Shown: positions 44,378 to 52,699, numbered from the stretch's first letter. The stretch is DNA of 64,000 nt from Balneola vulgaris DSM 17893 (GCF_000375465.1 NZ_AQXH01000003.1:62001-126000); one strand, 5' to 3'. Numbers and translations: made by a program. The notes: generated by a model from the sequence alone, not told the origin.

Positions 44378-44932
44378 TTAGAGACTCAACACCACGCCAA
44401 ACATAATTCGACCTGTTTTATCTTCTAAGTCGGGCATCTCTAAATCGCGCCCTGTAAATCGGTATTCAACAAAGGGTTTTACTAGCGGAATAATGGTCAC
44501 CTTCGCACCTGCAAATGTATTCCAGTAGATATTCGACTCACGATCATTTTGTGGACGTTGACCTGCTCCTTGAAAATCACTGGTTTTTAAATCCACTGTT
44601 TCTGAACCTAGGCCTAAACCAACATAAGGTTCTACCAGTCCAACGCCCATACCAGCGGTAAGTGCAACGCCATAATCATAGTTCTGAATATCACGATCGT
44701 AACTAAAGGTATCTCTGTTCACCGTGTTTTCGTCACTGAAATAACTGAAATGCGCACGGAGGCCAAAGTTAATTAACGGCACACTGTTTAAAATTCCAGA
44801 CTCTACACGCAGTCCCAGTCCGCTTTGTGGATCTTCATCTCGTAATTCATAGGAAGCTCCAATTTCAAATTGAGCAAATACTGGGCTTGTAAAAAGTACG
44901 AGGGCAAATAAGGTAAAAAGTCGTTTAAGCAT
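44378..44932 (-). CDS. Outer-membrane beta-barrel (porin-like) protein
   Basis: This 184-residue protein has a signal peptide ending SPVFAQ. The mature part consists of short alternating strands (FEIGASYELRDEDPQSGLGL; NFGLRAHFSYFSDE; FVEYRFTGRDLE) and ends with GRIMFGVVLSL, a typical C-terminal barrel strand with terminal aromatic/hydrophobic pattern. It resembles 8-stranded OmpX/OmpA-type barrels in size. The function is unknown. It has a terminator behind it and is divergent from tRNA-Leu. Confidence 0.8.
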   Translation of the reverse strand: MLKRLFTLFALVLFTSPVFAQFEIGASYELRDEDPQSGLGLRVESGILNSVPLINFGLRAHFSYFSDENTVNRDTFSYDRDIQNYDYGVALTAGMGVGLVEPYVGLGLGSETVDLKTSDFQGAGQRPQNDRESNIYWNTFAGAKVTIIPLVKPFVEYRFTGRDLEMPDLEDKTGRIMFGVVLSL

Positions 44933-45013
44933 AATATATCGCGTTTCTTTTGATGAAGTTGAAATTTACAAAACCCACATCTTGAAACAAGGCGAAATTT
45001 CTTTAATTCATCG

Positions 45014-45045
45014 TTGAACTAGTGCAATTTAAAGTTGTATATTTG
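45014..45045 (+). promoter_or_regulatory. Promoter of tRNA-Leu
   Basis: A TTG (45014-45016) and TATATTTG (45038-45045) are separated by 21 bases, matching the Bacteroidota -33/-7 arrangement, and lie about 20 bases before the tRNA 5' end. This is the clearest full promoter in the window. Confidence 0.7.
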
Positions 45046-45066
45046 GCGCCTTGTCACCAACACAAT

Positions 45067-45153
45067 GCCGCAGTGGTGGAATTGGTAGACACGTTGGACT
45101 TAAAATCCAATTCGAATAGTATTCGAGTGCCGGTTCGAGTCCGGCCTGCGGTA
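45067..45153 (+). tRNA. tRNA-Leu (anticodon TAA)
   Basis: This 87-base tRNA has a long variable arm, as expected for leucine. The acceptor stem is GCCGCAG/CTGCGGT (G·T at the first pair), the anticodon stem TTGGA/TCCAA surrounds CTTAAAA (anticodon TAA), the variable arm is a stem-loop around CGAATAGTATTCG, and the T-arm is GCCGG-TTCGAGT-CCGGC. No CCA is encoded. A terminator follows within two bases. Confidence 0.95.
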
Positions 45154-45154
45154 C

Positions 45155-45193
45155 AAAGCCTTGTAGAACTTCTGTTTTACAAGGCTTTTTTGT
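45155..45193 (+). terminator. Terminator of tRNA-Leu
   Basis: An 11-bp perfect stem aaagccttgta / tacaaggcttt with a 12-base loop is followed by T-rich sequence. It begins two bases after the tRNA. Confidence 0.9.
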
Positions 45194-45263
45194 TTTTAGT
45201 ACCCTTTGACTTTGTAAGGTTCAAACTTGGAATACTGAGCCAACCGCGACAATCTCTTCTCCG

Positions 45264-45440
45264 ACGATCTTTTAAGTTTGCAACTTAAAAGGGCTAGGCT
45301 AGGAAGTCTCAAGACTTCCATCACTTGCGCGGTTATGAATTATGAAAGGCATACGCTAAATCTATAGAATTTAACTCTTAATGCAAGTCACAGACTTGCA
45401 GTACATACTGTTTTAAGTCACAGACTTAAAACATCTTTGG
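45264..45440 (+). repeat. Multi-hairpin intergenic repeat, copy 2
   Basis: This copy contains the full series of small hairpins: ttttaagt/acttaaaa (45270-45290), ggaagtct/agacttcc (45302-45319), taaat/attta (about 45357-45373), gcaagtc/gacttgc (45383-45399), and ttttaagtc/gacttaaaa (about 45410-45431). The spacers are shared with copies 3 and 4 (for example gaaaggcat.cgctaaatcta). It is the first element of the island after tRNA-Leu. Confidence 0.9.
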
Positions 45441-45533
45441 TACCAAGCTTAAAGCCATTCAGTAGCACCAAAAAAAGCACCGACAGATTGCCAGGGCTTT
45501 GAATTTGGATTTATCGTTCGTAATAGTTAAAAA

Positions 45534-45797
45534 TTAAAAGGTTGTGAATCTAAGAACTAAGCCTGCAATTATATTTATAGTCGTACAGCCAATTAATAAT
45601 AATTTCAGTTTTTCTTTCGTGGACGTTACACCAATTAAGTAAATAAAGATTGTTCCTAAACATATTAATACTGGCATATAAAGATAATATAGAGCCCCTA
45701 ATCCAAGAGCATCTAAGTCCCGAGCAAACGAAATACCCAAACTTATTAAGCCTGAAAGCATTATCAAAAATATATTTCTTACATGAATACCAATCAT
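45534..45797 (-). CDS. Small integral membrane protein (possible immunity-type) coupled to an upstream remnant
   Basis: This 87-residue protein starts at ATG 45797 and has three hydrophobic segments (about 8-26, 38-56, 65-83). No named family is recognised. An SD-like AGGGAG lies 10 bases upstream, overlapping the end of a truncated reading frame whose stop is only 5 bases before this ATG. The arrangement of a truncated upstream protein and a small multi-pass membrane protein resembles toxin and immunity relics, but that is inference only. It lies between hairpin repeat copies 2 and 3, in the accessory island behind tRNA-Leu. Confidence 0.55.
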   Translation of the reverse strand: MIGIHVRNIFLIMLSGLISLGISFARDLDALGLGALYYLYMPVLICLGTIFIYLIGVTSTKEKLKLLLIGCTTINIIAGLVLRFTTF

Positions 45798-45802
45798 AAT
45801 TA

Positions 45803-45962
45803 TCACTCCCTGACTGTAACGTTAATACCAAGACTTCTAAAATAATCAACTAAATAATCTAGATATGTATTTACGCTATGTCCTCTCATTCCACCTTCAT
45901 ACGAAGGCCTTAAGTGGTAACTGTAAACATCTATTCCATCTATGTTAGCCAAATTTGAATTC
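45803..45962 (-). pseudogene. C-terminal remnant of an unrecognised protein, cut by a hairpin repeat
   Basis: A minus-strand frame reads ...ANIDGIDVYSYHLRPSYEGG then MRGHSVNTYLDYLVDYFRSL and ends GINVTVRE before TGA (45803-45805). The frame has protein-like composition but its upstream part merges into hairpin repeat copy 3 and hits a stop within it. It is therefore the tail of a gene whose front was lost, apparently where the repeat now sits. The parent family is unknown. The close coupling to the small membrane protein downstream suggests they once formed a pair. Confidence 0.5.
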
Positions 45963-46145
45963 CCGACGATCTTTTAAGTTTACAACTTAAAAGGCATAGA
46001 TTAGGAAGTCTCCAGACTTCCATCACTTACGTAGTTATGAATTTTGAAAGGCACTCGCTAAATCTATAGAATTTAGCTCTTAATGCAAGTCATAGACTTG
46101 CGATACTGCTAGTTTTGAGTCACAGACTTAAAACATATTTGGGGG
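45963..46145 (+). repeat. Multi-hairpin intergenic repeat, copy 3
   Basis: This is the most complete copy. The stems are ttttaagt/acttaaaa, ggaagtct/agacttcc, gctaaat/atttagc (extended by one pair relative to copies 1 and 2), gcaagtc/gacttgc, and ttttgagtc/gacttaaaa (one G·T). It sits between two accessory genes and has destroyed the front of the frame that ends at 45803. Confidence 0.9.
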
Positions 46146-46291
46146 ATAAGAAAGTGCAGAAGGCTTACAAAAAGAAATAATTCTCGAATTTCTAAGCCTA
46201 ACTAATAAGTTATAGTTAATACCTATCAAGCATAACTCGTCCAATTCATTTATTTGAATTTGAGTTTACCAGCTGAGGGAGATTCAGGGCT

Positions 46292-46796
46292 TCAATACAG
46301 AAAAACTAAATTATTCCCTTCGACAAAAACTTTGCCAATATTTTGCTTGAATTTTTCATCATAAACAATTCGGAAATCATCTTTTATATCCAATACAACT
46401 ATTCGTGTATATCGTGGTAATACAAAGTATTTAATCCCCCCCCCAGTCAAATGAATCTAGACCAGTTGTAAATACAAAGAAGTCCCCATCTTCAAAATTA
46501 GGAAAAATCGGATAAGGACTATTGAGTAAAGTCTTCTTGTTCTTAACTAACCTATTTTCCCAAGAGTCAAAATTAGTATCTACTAATTCAAGACCGAGAG
46601 AATCTAAGCTATTATGCACTCTCTCAAGTCCTTGAATTTGTAACCCTATACTCTCTCCATATTCGGGCTTTACTTCCGTTGTTTCAAACTCAACGTAATT
46701 TGGTTTTAACATGTAAATAAGAAAAACAGGCATTATAGCTATAACTATAACGCCTATTAAGATTCTTGGCCTATTCTTTTTCATCTTTATCATCAT
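46292..46796 (-). pseudogene. Single-pass membrane protein with a frameshift at a run of nine G (possibly phase-variable)
   Basis: From ATG 46796 the frame encodes a basic start, one transmembrane segment (about 11-28), and a soluble domain ending SFDWGGD at a stop right after nine consecutive G (46436-46444, C on the plus strand). Removing one G lets the frame continue for 45 further codons (IKYFVLPRYTRIVVLDIKDD, then FRIVYDEKFKQNIGKVFVEG, ending NNLVFLY) to TGA at 46292-46294, giving a protein of 167 residues. The extension looks like genuine β-rich protein. This could be a phase-variable homopolymer, a real pseudogene or a sequencing error. The family is not recognised. It lies between hairpin copies 3 and 4. 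Confidence 0.65.
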
Positions 46797-46809
46797 TTAA
46801 TAATCCAAT

Positions 46810-46953
46810 GATCTTTTAAGTTTGCAACTTAAAAGGCATAGATTAGGAAGTCTCCAGACTTCCATCACTTACGTAGTTATATTTTTTGAAAGGCACTCGG
46901 TAAATCTATAGAACTTAACTCTTAATGCAAGTCATAGACTTAAAACATCAATT
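46810..46953 (+). repeat. Multi-hairpin intergenic repeat, copy 4 (internally deleted)
   Basis: This copy matches copies 2 and 3 closely until gcaagtcatagactt, where it passes directly into taaaacatc. The right half of hairpin 4 and the left half of hairpin 5 are missing, joined through their shared agactt sequence. It lies 14 bases from the start of the poly-G gene. Confidence 0.9.
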
Positions 46954-47030
46954 AGGGGCAGTTATGAGTTGGGAATGCCGAATGGCAAAATCAATTACAA
47001 TACATCCGCTAATACTTAATCTCTATTAGC

Positions 47031-48818
47031 TCAGTTGAGTGCAAGCTTTGGCTTTTGAATGAAGCGTTGAGTTTTTATATCCTGAATCTTGTAATGAATG
47101 TTGTAATCAACTCCTTTACTATTCGCCACTACCATATCAGCTTGTAGCTGTTTGATCAATACGCTCACCAGGCGAAGACCAAGTGTTTTAGGTTTTTTAA
47201 AATCATAATTCACGGGCAAGCCTACTCCATGATCTACCACCTGTAAGAGGATGTGCCCATCTTGTTGCTTTAGAGAAATACCAATAGCTCCTTTTCCGTC
47301 CTTTAGTCCATGCTTAAAAGCATTGGTGAGCAACTCATTTAACAATAGCCCTGTTGGAATTGCTTGGCGGATACCTAGTACTACCTCTTCCACTTCAATA
47401 TTTAACTCTAACTCACTTGGATTGATCTGATATTTCTTAATCAAACTATCCGTAAGCGTTTTTATATAGTCATTAATTTTAATGCTCGAAAAATTCTCGT
47501 TATGGTATAGCTGCTCATGAATCAGAGCCATAGATCGAATTCGAGATAACGTATTTTGGTAATGGAGGTCTAATTCTGGATGCTCGAGTGCATTATGTTG
47601 AAGCTGAATTAATGTACTTACAAGAGCTAGGTTGTTTTTAACGCGATCATGGATTTCACTTAACAGATGCGTTTTTTCTACAAGCTGATCCTTAATTACC
47701 TTATCAGAAAGCTTTCGTTCTGTAATGTCGTGTACAATTCCGTACACACCCTGCATCACTCCATCAATTATAATAGGCACGGTAGTTACTTCTACAAAGA
47801 CCTCATTGTGGTTATGGTGCAACACCACCGTTTCATAAGTTTGTGGCTCTCCCTTTACAGTAAGTTCGAAATAGGTCAATACTTTATCTAATTCCGACTT
47901 CTTAATGAACTGTGCCACATTTGCTCGTTTTATGACCTCTAATGAATAACCAAGTGTTTTCTCTAGGGCAGCATTGGCATCCATAATTTTACCTTCCATA
48001 GATACAGAGAAAACCGCATTTGGGTTGTGATCGAACAGGGATCTAAACTGTTGCTCACTAAATTCAATCTCTCGTTTCCATTTCCCTAAACTACTCATGA
48101 ATCGGAATAATAGTGCTCCGCCAGTAACAATAAGAATAACTGCAAGCGTTACAGTAACCACATAAATGATAAAATTCAGAAACTGAGTACCTGAGGCTAG
48201 CGACCTAGATAACCGAAATTGCATTCCTGTAAGTTCTGCATCTAATGAAACCGCCTGCTTGATCATATCTTCAATTTCAGCTTCAGATGGGCTCCCATGC
48301 AAAAACATACTATCTGCAGTTGCTGAAATGAGCTCAAGGTCTTTGATCAACCGATCTGAAGTATCCCAGATTGCTATCGACTCTTTGAAATCCGGGAAAT
48401 CATGAAAATTCTCGAAAGTGGTAATCATACGATCCACATCAAAAGGAATGGTGTATGTTTCTAAAAACATAGTACGAACCGTGTCTCTATCAGTGTCGTC
48501 TTTTAAAAGCTCATGCCGAATATGTTCTGCTTTTTTTATGACCTGTAATGAACTATCGAACTTAGTTTTATACTGCTCATCTTTAGTTTTGAGGTAGTTC
48601 ACTAGTTGAAAAGCAGCTTCTTTACGAGCACTGGTCCATACTGTTTGAAAGGAAGCAAAGCCTCTCAGCGCCGATAATGAGTTAGTAGTAACTACGATGG
48701 AGGCAAGCATAAAAATCCCAAGAACCACAAAAACGACGAGAATACTCATCATCCTTTTGTCCACATTTAGCCGCTTAAATGAATTCCCCGGCTTCTTTAT
48801 TTCCCTATTTCGAACCAT
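47031..48818 (-). CDS. Membrane sensor histidine kinase of the HisKA_2 type with one PAS domain
   Basis: This 595-residue kinase has transmembrane segments at about 24-46 and 211-236 flanking an all-helical extracytoplasmic sensor (about 47-210, four-helix-bundle-like). These are followed by a PAS domain (about 255-375), HisKA_2 (EIHDRVKNNLALVSTLIQLQ; His390), and HATPase_c (NELLTNAFKHG; VDHGVGLP). HisKA_2 kinases commonly phosphorylate stand-alone receivers. The single-domain receiver on the other strand across a 440-base gap (49262) is a plausible partner, but that is inference. The ligand is unknown. It follows the accessory island on the minus strand. Confidence 0.9.
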   Translation of the reverse strand: MVRNREIKKPGNSFKRLNVDKRMMSILVVFVVLGIFMLASIVVTTNSLSALRGFASFQTVWTSARKEAAFQLVNYLKTKDEQYKTKFDSSLQVIKKAEHIRHELLKDDTDRDTVRTMFLETYTIPFDVDRMITTFENFHDFPDFKESIAIWDTSDRLIKDLELISATADSMFLHGSPSEAEIEDMIKQAVSLDAELTGMQFRLSRSLASGTQFLNFIIYVVTVTLAVILIVTGGALLFRFMSSLGKWKREIEFSEQQFRSLFDHNPNAVFSVSMEGKIMDANAALEKTLGYSLEVIKRANVAQFIKKSELDKVLTYFELTVKGEPQTYETVVLHHNHNEVFVEVTTVPIIIDGVMQGVYGIVHDITERKLSDKVIKDQLVEKTHLLSEIHDRVKNNLALVSTLIQLQHNALEHPELDLHYQNTLSRIRSMALIHEQLYHNENFSSIKINDYIKTLTDSLIKKYQINPSELELNIEVEEVVLGIRQAIPTGLLLNELLTNAFKHGLKDGKGAIGISLKQQDGHILLQVVDHGVGLPVNYDFKKPKTLGLRLVSVLIKQLQADMVVANSKGVDYNIHYKIQDIKTQRFIQKPKLALN

Positions 48819-49261
48819 AATGTCGTAACCCTAACCCAATAGATCATTGCCTAAGTCGAGAGAATAACACTTTATTGGCGATTATCAATGGACTTAAAAC
48901 ATTATAATTCCTTTAAGTTACTGCATTGTAGCTACTTAACAGCGTTATCATTACAACCATCCCAATCTTAATGCATTGATTTTAACCAATCTACCTTACT
49001 AAAATCGCAATCATTAGAGAGATGTTTATCAAAATGTAAAAAAGTCACAAAAGGCCATTCCATAGTCTTATTGCTAAAAATTAAATCCTCGCTTCCCAAT
49101 CTATTTCTTCTCGAACAACTCTAACAAAAGGATACATTTTCATTATTAGAATGCATTTTGTTAATTAAGTTTGATTAAATTCGATTTTTAATGTTTCCAA
49201 TTTTCTTTATCATCGTTTCACCTTATCATGTGGTCTTGGTGGTTAGAAAAATAATTCTATT
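48819..49261. other. Intergenic region between divergent kinase and receiver genes
   Basis: This 443-base AT-rich region has no open frame of note, RNA gene or strong hairpin. It separates two divergent signalling genes and must contain both promoters, but no clear -7 box was identified on either side. A TTTGATTAAATTCG followed by TAATGTTTC near 49168-49195 is only a weak candidate for the receiver gene. Confidence 0.5.
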
Positions 49262-49645
49262 ATGGACAGAAAGCAGAAAACCGTAATGATTGTTGAGGAT
49301 GACTTAATCCTTAACCTACTTTACGAGAGTTACTTAGAGAAATTGGGGTATGGAGCAGAAGGCGAACTAGTGTATGGTAAAACAGCAATAGAAGTCGCCA
49401 AACGAATCAATCCTGATCTTATATTAATGGATATCTCACTGGAAGGCGATATGGATGGTATTTCTGCTATGTTAGAAATCCGCAAATTCTCAGATGTACC
49501 GGTAATCTACATTACGGGTAACTCAGATCCGTACCATGTTGAGCGCGCCAAAGAAACCAATTACCTTGATTATTTAGTAAAGCCGATTGAATTCGATGTA
49601 CTAAGGAAGTCCATCGAAAAAAACTTCGAGAAACTATCCAAATAA
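49262..49645 (+). CDS. Single-domain response regulator (CheY-like)
   Basis: This 127-residue receiver has acidic residues in VMIVEDD (about 10-15), phosphoacceptor Asp57 in LILMDISLEGDMDG, Thr near 85 in YITG, and Lys in YLVKPIEF. There is no output domain. The GDMDG stretch after Asp57 resembles receivers associated with HisKA_2 or LytS-type kinases. It lies near two kinases (47031-48818, divergent; 49736-51388, downstream) and could carry phosphate from either to a distant phosphotransferase or effector. The partner is not determined. Confidence 0.92.
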   Translation: MDRKQKTVMIVEDDLILNLLYESYLEKLGYGAEGELVYGKTAIEVAKRINPDLILMDISLEGDMDGISAMLEIRKFSDVPVIYITGNSDPYHVERAKETNYLDYLVKPIEFDVLRKSIEKNFEKLSK

Positions 49646-49735
49646 GCTCTCCCTTCCTTTCAATAAGTGTCACCATTTGTTCACTTATTTTTACTTAAAT
49701 CGAATTGATGAGATTAAGGATTCTTATATTTTACT

Positions 49736-51388
49736 ATGATGAGAATTCTTAAAACGAAAAACACTTTAGCACGAAATCGATTTCTTCGCTGGTTGCTCTT
49801 AATGGTAGGATTAGGCGCCATTATTGCACTTACAGGAATGAATGTATTTAGCCTCTACGATATTCGTAATCGTGTAACGGAAAGCGAAAATGAAAGGCAG
49901 CTCAAAAAATCCGAAGACATAACGCTGATTGTCCGTGATGAAATTTATACACCGTTTAATAAGCTTTTAAATATTAATGATGATCTAGAAGCTACTCTTG
50001 AGCAAGGCAATCGCTCTCCGGAAACACTTATTAGCATTCTAGCCGATTTATCCAACAATCCATATATCAACTCGATTTATTACACCCCAGTTGATAAGGA
50101 CCCATGCATTAGTGATGAGAGCATCTTTTACTACAATAAAGAACGTAGACGCATCCAACCTACCAATAATTACAGCACTTTATTATGTGATGGCGTTGGG
50201 CTAATTCGATCTACCACGCGTATTCAAGTAAACAACTTTGATTTACGTTGGAGAGCGATGATTGAGTTTGACGCACACCGAAGTATGAACATCGGGTTAA
50301 TCAACTTAGCTGAAAACCGTGTGGTTGGTTATTTCACCTTCATCTTAAACCAAGACATGATAGTGGAGAGCTTAATTGCTCCACTCATTAAGAATTACTT
50401 TGAGCCCAGTAATACAAGTGGCACGGTTGTTTGGCTTCATGATCATAAAAGAGATATCGTACTTGCTAGTAGCGACCCTTCGGTTCCTTTTGATGTAGAC
50501 CTAATTGATCAACGCGTTCGATTTCCACGATTTTTTGGTGACTGGAATATTAAAATAGCCTTCATTAACCCTCCGATTTCTTCCGCATATCAAGAAACAT
50601 TCTTGAAAAATATCATTGTGTTAGGAACTGCAGTTCTCTTTTTGATGGGATCATTGTTATTCATGTTTTATACGGCTCAAAAAGAACGCGCCTTATCCCA
50701 AAGGCAGGCGGGTTTCCTAGCTAATGTAACCCATGAATTAAAAACTCCACTAGCTGTAATGCAGGCCGCTGGAGAGAATATTGCAGATGGTAGAGTAACA
50801 GAACCTAAGCGCCTAAAAAGGTATGGATCGCATATTTATGATGAATCTGTTCGACTTCGAAAAATGATCGAAAAACTTCTTGATGTGGCTAAGTACGATG
50901 CTGGGCAGAATGCCATGAACTTAGTGCCCCATAACATGAAGCAATTGGTTGAAAAGTATTTAAATGAGAATAGAGAATATATCGAGGAAGCTGGGTTTGA
51001 AATTGAATACCGACACGAGTCTAATGTAGACTATTCAGTGCTTGTAGACAGCGATAGCATCGAGACAGTTTTAAGCAATTTAACTGAGAATGCAATTAAG
51101 TATAGCAACAACGAAAAAGTGATTCTTTATAGAATCTTTGCGGATACAACTCACATCATTATTGAGATCGAGGATCATGGAGTTGGGATACAGAAAAAAG
51201 AGCTTAAGAATATTTTTAAGAAATTTTACCGAGTTGAAGAAACCTTAGTGGCTAAAACAAAAGGCCATGGTTTAGGACTTAGCATCGTAAAAAGCCTCAT
51301 AGAATTAAATAAAGGGCGTATTTCGGTATCAAGTGAATATGGAAAGGGTACTATTTTCAAGATTGCATTTCCCAAGATAAAAGACTGA
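49736..51388 (+). CDS. Two-transmembrane sensor histidine kinase
   Basis: This 550-residue kinase has an N-terminal transmembrane segment (about 17-38), an extracytoplasmic sensor (39-292, cysteine-containing), a second transmembrane segment (about 293-316), HisKA (ANVTHELKTPLAVMQAAGEN, His333) and HATPase_c (NLTENAIKYS; GLGLSIVKSLIEL). It probably pairs with the OmpR-type regulator downstream. A TTG (49705) and TATATTTT (49725-49732) resemble a Bacteroidota promoter that would start transcription almost at the ATG, so translation may be nearly leaderless. A second ATG lies three bases later. The ligand is unknown. Confidence 0.93.
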   Translation: MMRILKTKNTLARNRFLRWLLLMVGLGAIIALTGMNVFSLYDIRNRVTESENERQLKKSEDITLIVRDEIYTPFNKLLNINDDLEATLEQGNRSPETLISILADLSNNPYINSIYYTPVDKDPCISDESIFYYNKERRRIQPTNNYSTLLCDGVGLIRSTTRIQVNNFDLRWRAMIEFDAHRSMNIGLINLAENRVVGYFTFILNQDMIVESLIAPLIKNYFEPSNTSGTVVWLHDHKRDIVLASSDPSVPFDVDLIDQRVRFPRFFGDWNIKIAFINPPISSAYQETFLKNIIVLGTAVLFLMGSLLFMFYTAQKERALSQRQAGFLANVTHELKTPLAVMQAAGENIADGRVTEPKRLKRYGSHIYDESVRLRKMIEKLLDVAKYDAGQNAMNLVPHNMKQLVEKYLNENREYIEEAGFEIEYRHESNVDYSVLVDSDSIETVLSNLTENAIKYSNNEKVILYRIFADTTHIIIEIEDHGVGIQKKELKNIFKKFYRVEETLVAKTKGHGLGLSIVKSLIELNKGRISVSSEYGKGTIFKIAFPKIKD

Positions 51389-51392
51389 GAAA

Positions 51393-51422
51393 TTGTAAAA
51401 TGCTTGGAAAAAATGGTATAAT
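51393..51422 (+). promoter_or_regulatory. Sigma-70-like promoter of the OmpR-type regulator
   Basis: TTGTAA (51393-51398) and TATAAT (51417-51422) are separated by 18 bases, immediately after the kinase stop and 31 bases before the regulator ATG. An AAGGA lies 12 bases before that ATG. The regulator can thus be transcribed separately from the kinase. Confidence 0.45.
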
Positions 51423-51452
51423 CAGCGTCATAAATTTTAAGGACAGCATTTC

Positions 51453-52157
51453 ATGAGTGATAAGAAAAATAAAATCCTAGTTGTTGAAGATGAGCCTAGC
51501 TTAATTTTCACACTTCAGGATACCCTAGAAAGTGAAGGGTTTGAAGTTATAGTTAGTGAAGAAGGTGAAGGCGCTGTGGATCTTGTGAAAGAACACCGCC
51601 CAGACCTCATGATTCTCGACATCATGCTACCAGGTAAAAGCGGCTATGATATCTGTAAAGAGATCAGAGAGCTAAAGTTTACTTTCCCCATCATCATGTT
51701 AACCGCCAAAGACCAGGAAACAGACAAGGTAAAAGGTCTTGAATTAGGTGCGGATGACTATCTTACAAAGCCGTTTGGTGTGAAGGAACTACTAGCCCGA
51801 ATTAAGGCTCGTTTACGACGTTCTGGTACTTATTCTAACACAGATGTAGTAGACATCTTGAAGTTAGGGGAAGTAAAAATTGATTTATCTGAAAACGAAG
51901 CATATCACCCAGGCGACAAAGTTGTTGAACTGACTGCTCGTGAAGTTGAGCTGATTCGATACTTACTTTCGAATGCCAACAGTCCTGTATCGCGTGATGA
52001 GCTCCTCGAAAAAGTATGGCGCTATGAATATAGCACGAATACGAGAACCGTTGATGTACACATTTCAAAGCTTCGTGCTAAAATTGAAGTACACCCCGAC
52101 GATCCTCGCTATCTCATTACCCTGCATGGCGTTGGGTATATGCTCAAAACCAGCTAA
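51453..52157 (+). CDS. OmpR/PhoB-type response regulator
   Basis: This 234-residue regulator has a receiver (acidic LVVEDEPS, Asp56 in MILDIMLPG, Thr in MLTAKD, Lys in YLTKPFG) and a C-terminal winged helix (about 135-232; LTAREVELIRYLLSN; TRTVDVHISKLRAKIE; YLITLHGVGYML). It is a typical DNA-binding transcription factor, probably phosphorylated by the kinase 65 bases upstream. Its last four bases overlap the end of the FMN-reductase gene on the other strand. Confidence 0.95.
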   Translation: MSDKKNKILVVEDEPSLIFTLQDTLESEGFEVIVSEEGEGAVDLVKEHRPDLMILDIMLPGKSGYDICKEIRELKFTFPIIMLTAKDQETDKVKGLELGADDYLTKPFGVKELLARIKARLRRSGTYSNTDVVDILKLGEVKIDLSENEAYHPGDKVVELTAREVELIRYLLSNANSPVSRDELLEKVWRYEYSTNTRTVDVHISKLRAKIEVHPDDPRYLITLHGVGYMLKTS

Positions 52158-52699
52158 GATTCTGTATTAGCTGCTACAAATTTGATAAACTCTGATACTT
52201 GCGACTCAAGTAAATTTTGCTTGAAATCATCCTTGAGTCCAGTATCAGGATCAAACTCTTTGCTCACCCTAGGTATAAAAACGCGTTCAGGAAATTGAAG
52301 CGCATTTCTATAGTTTGCTACCATCTGAAATTGCTCAACAGCTCGCAATGCACCGAAGGCTCCGGATGCTTCACCGATAAAAGCCATAGGCATTTTTTGA
52401 AAGGCTTCAGGAAAAGGCAGATAATCGATAAATAGTTTTAAAATCCCCGGAAAGCTTCCATTATATTCTGGAATAACAAACACTAAACCATCTGCATTAA
52501 GCACAGGTTCTCTAAAAGATTTAATGCGATCACTTTCCTTGCCGTACTTCCCGCCAACGGCATCCATTAAAGGGAAGTCTTCCAATGAAACAACTCCAGC
52601 GTTCACTCCTTCATTGGTATATAATTTGGACACATATTTTGAAATTCGTAAAGCCCAAGAACTAGGCCTATCCGTCGCACTGATGATCTTTAAATTCAT
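52154..52699 (-). CDS. NADPH-dependent FMN reductase-family protein
   Basis: This 181-residue flavodoxin-like protein begins LKIISATDRPSSWALRISKY, corresponding to the FMN phosphate loop (usually S.R..S). It contains GLVFVIPEYNGSFPGILK, the PEYNGS motif of NADPH:FMN reductases/azoreductases, and a further GEASGAFGALRAVEQ loop (about 107-121). It reduces flavins or quinones using NADPH. The start at ATG 52699 is followed directly by the hydrophobic first strand. It converges with the regulator by four bases and is divergent from the next kinase. Confidence 0.9.
   Translation of the reverse strand: MNLKIISATDRPSSWALRISKYVSKLYTNEGVNAGVVSLEDFPLMDAVGGKYGKESDRIKSFREPVLNADGLVFVIPEYNGSFPGILKLFIDYLPFPEAFQKMPMAFIGEASGAFGALRAVEQFQMVANYRNALQFPERVFIPRVSKEFDPDTGLKDDFKQNLLESQVSEFIKFVAANTES

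Noticed and set aside
45022-45288. Open frame covering tRNA-Leu
   Set aside because: It is translated tRNA and terminator sequence.
45264-46953. CRISPR array reading of the hairpin repeats
   Set aside because: Units are about 145-205 bases, spaced by genes, with no short regular direct repeats and spacers, and no cas genes.
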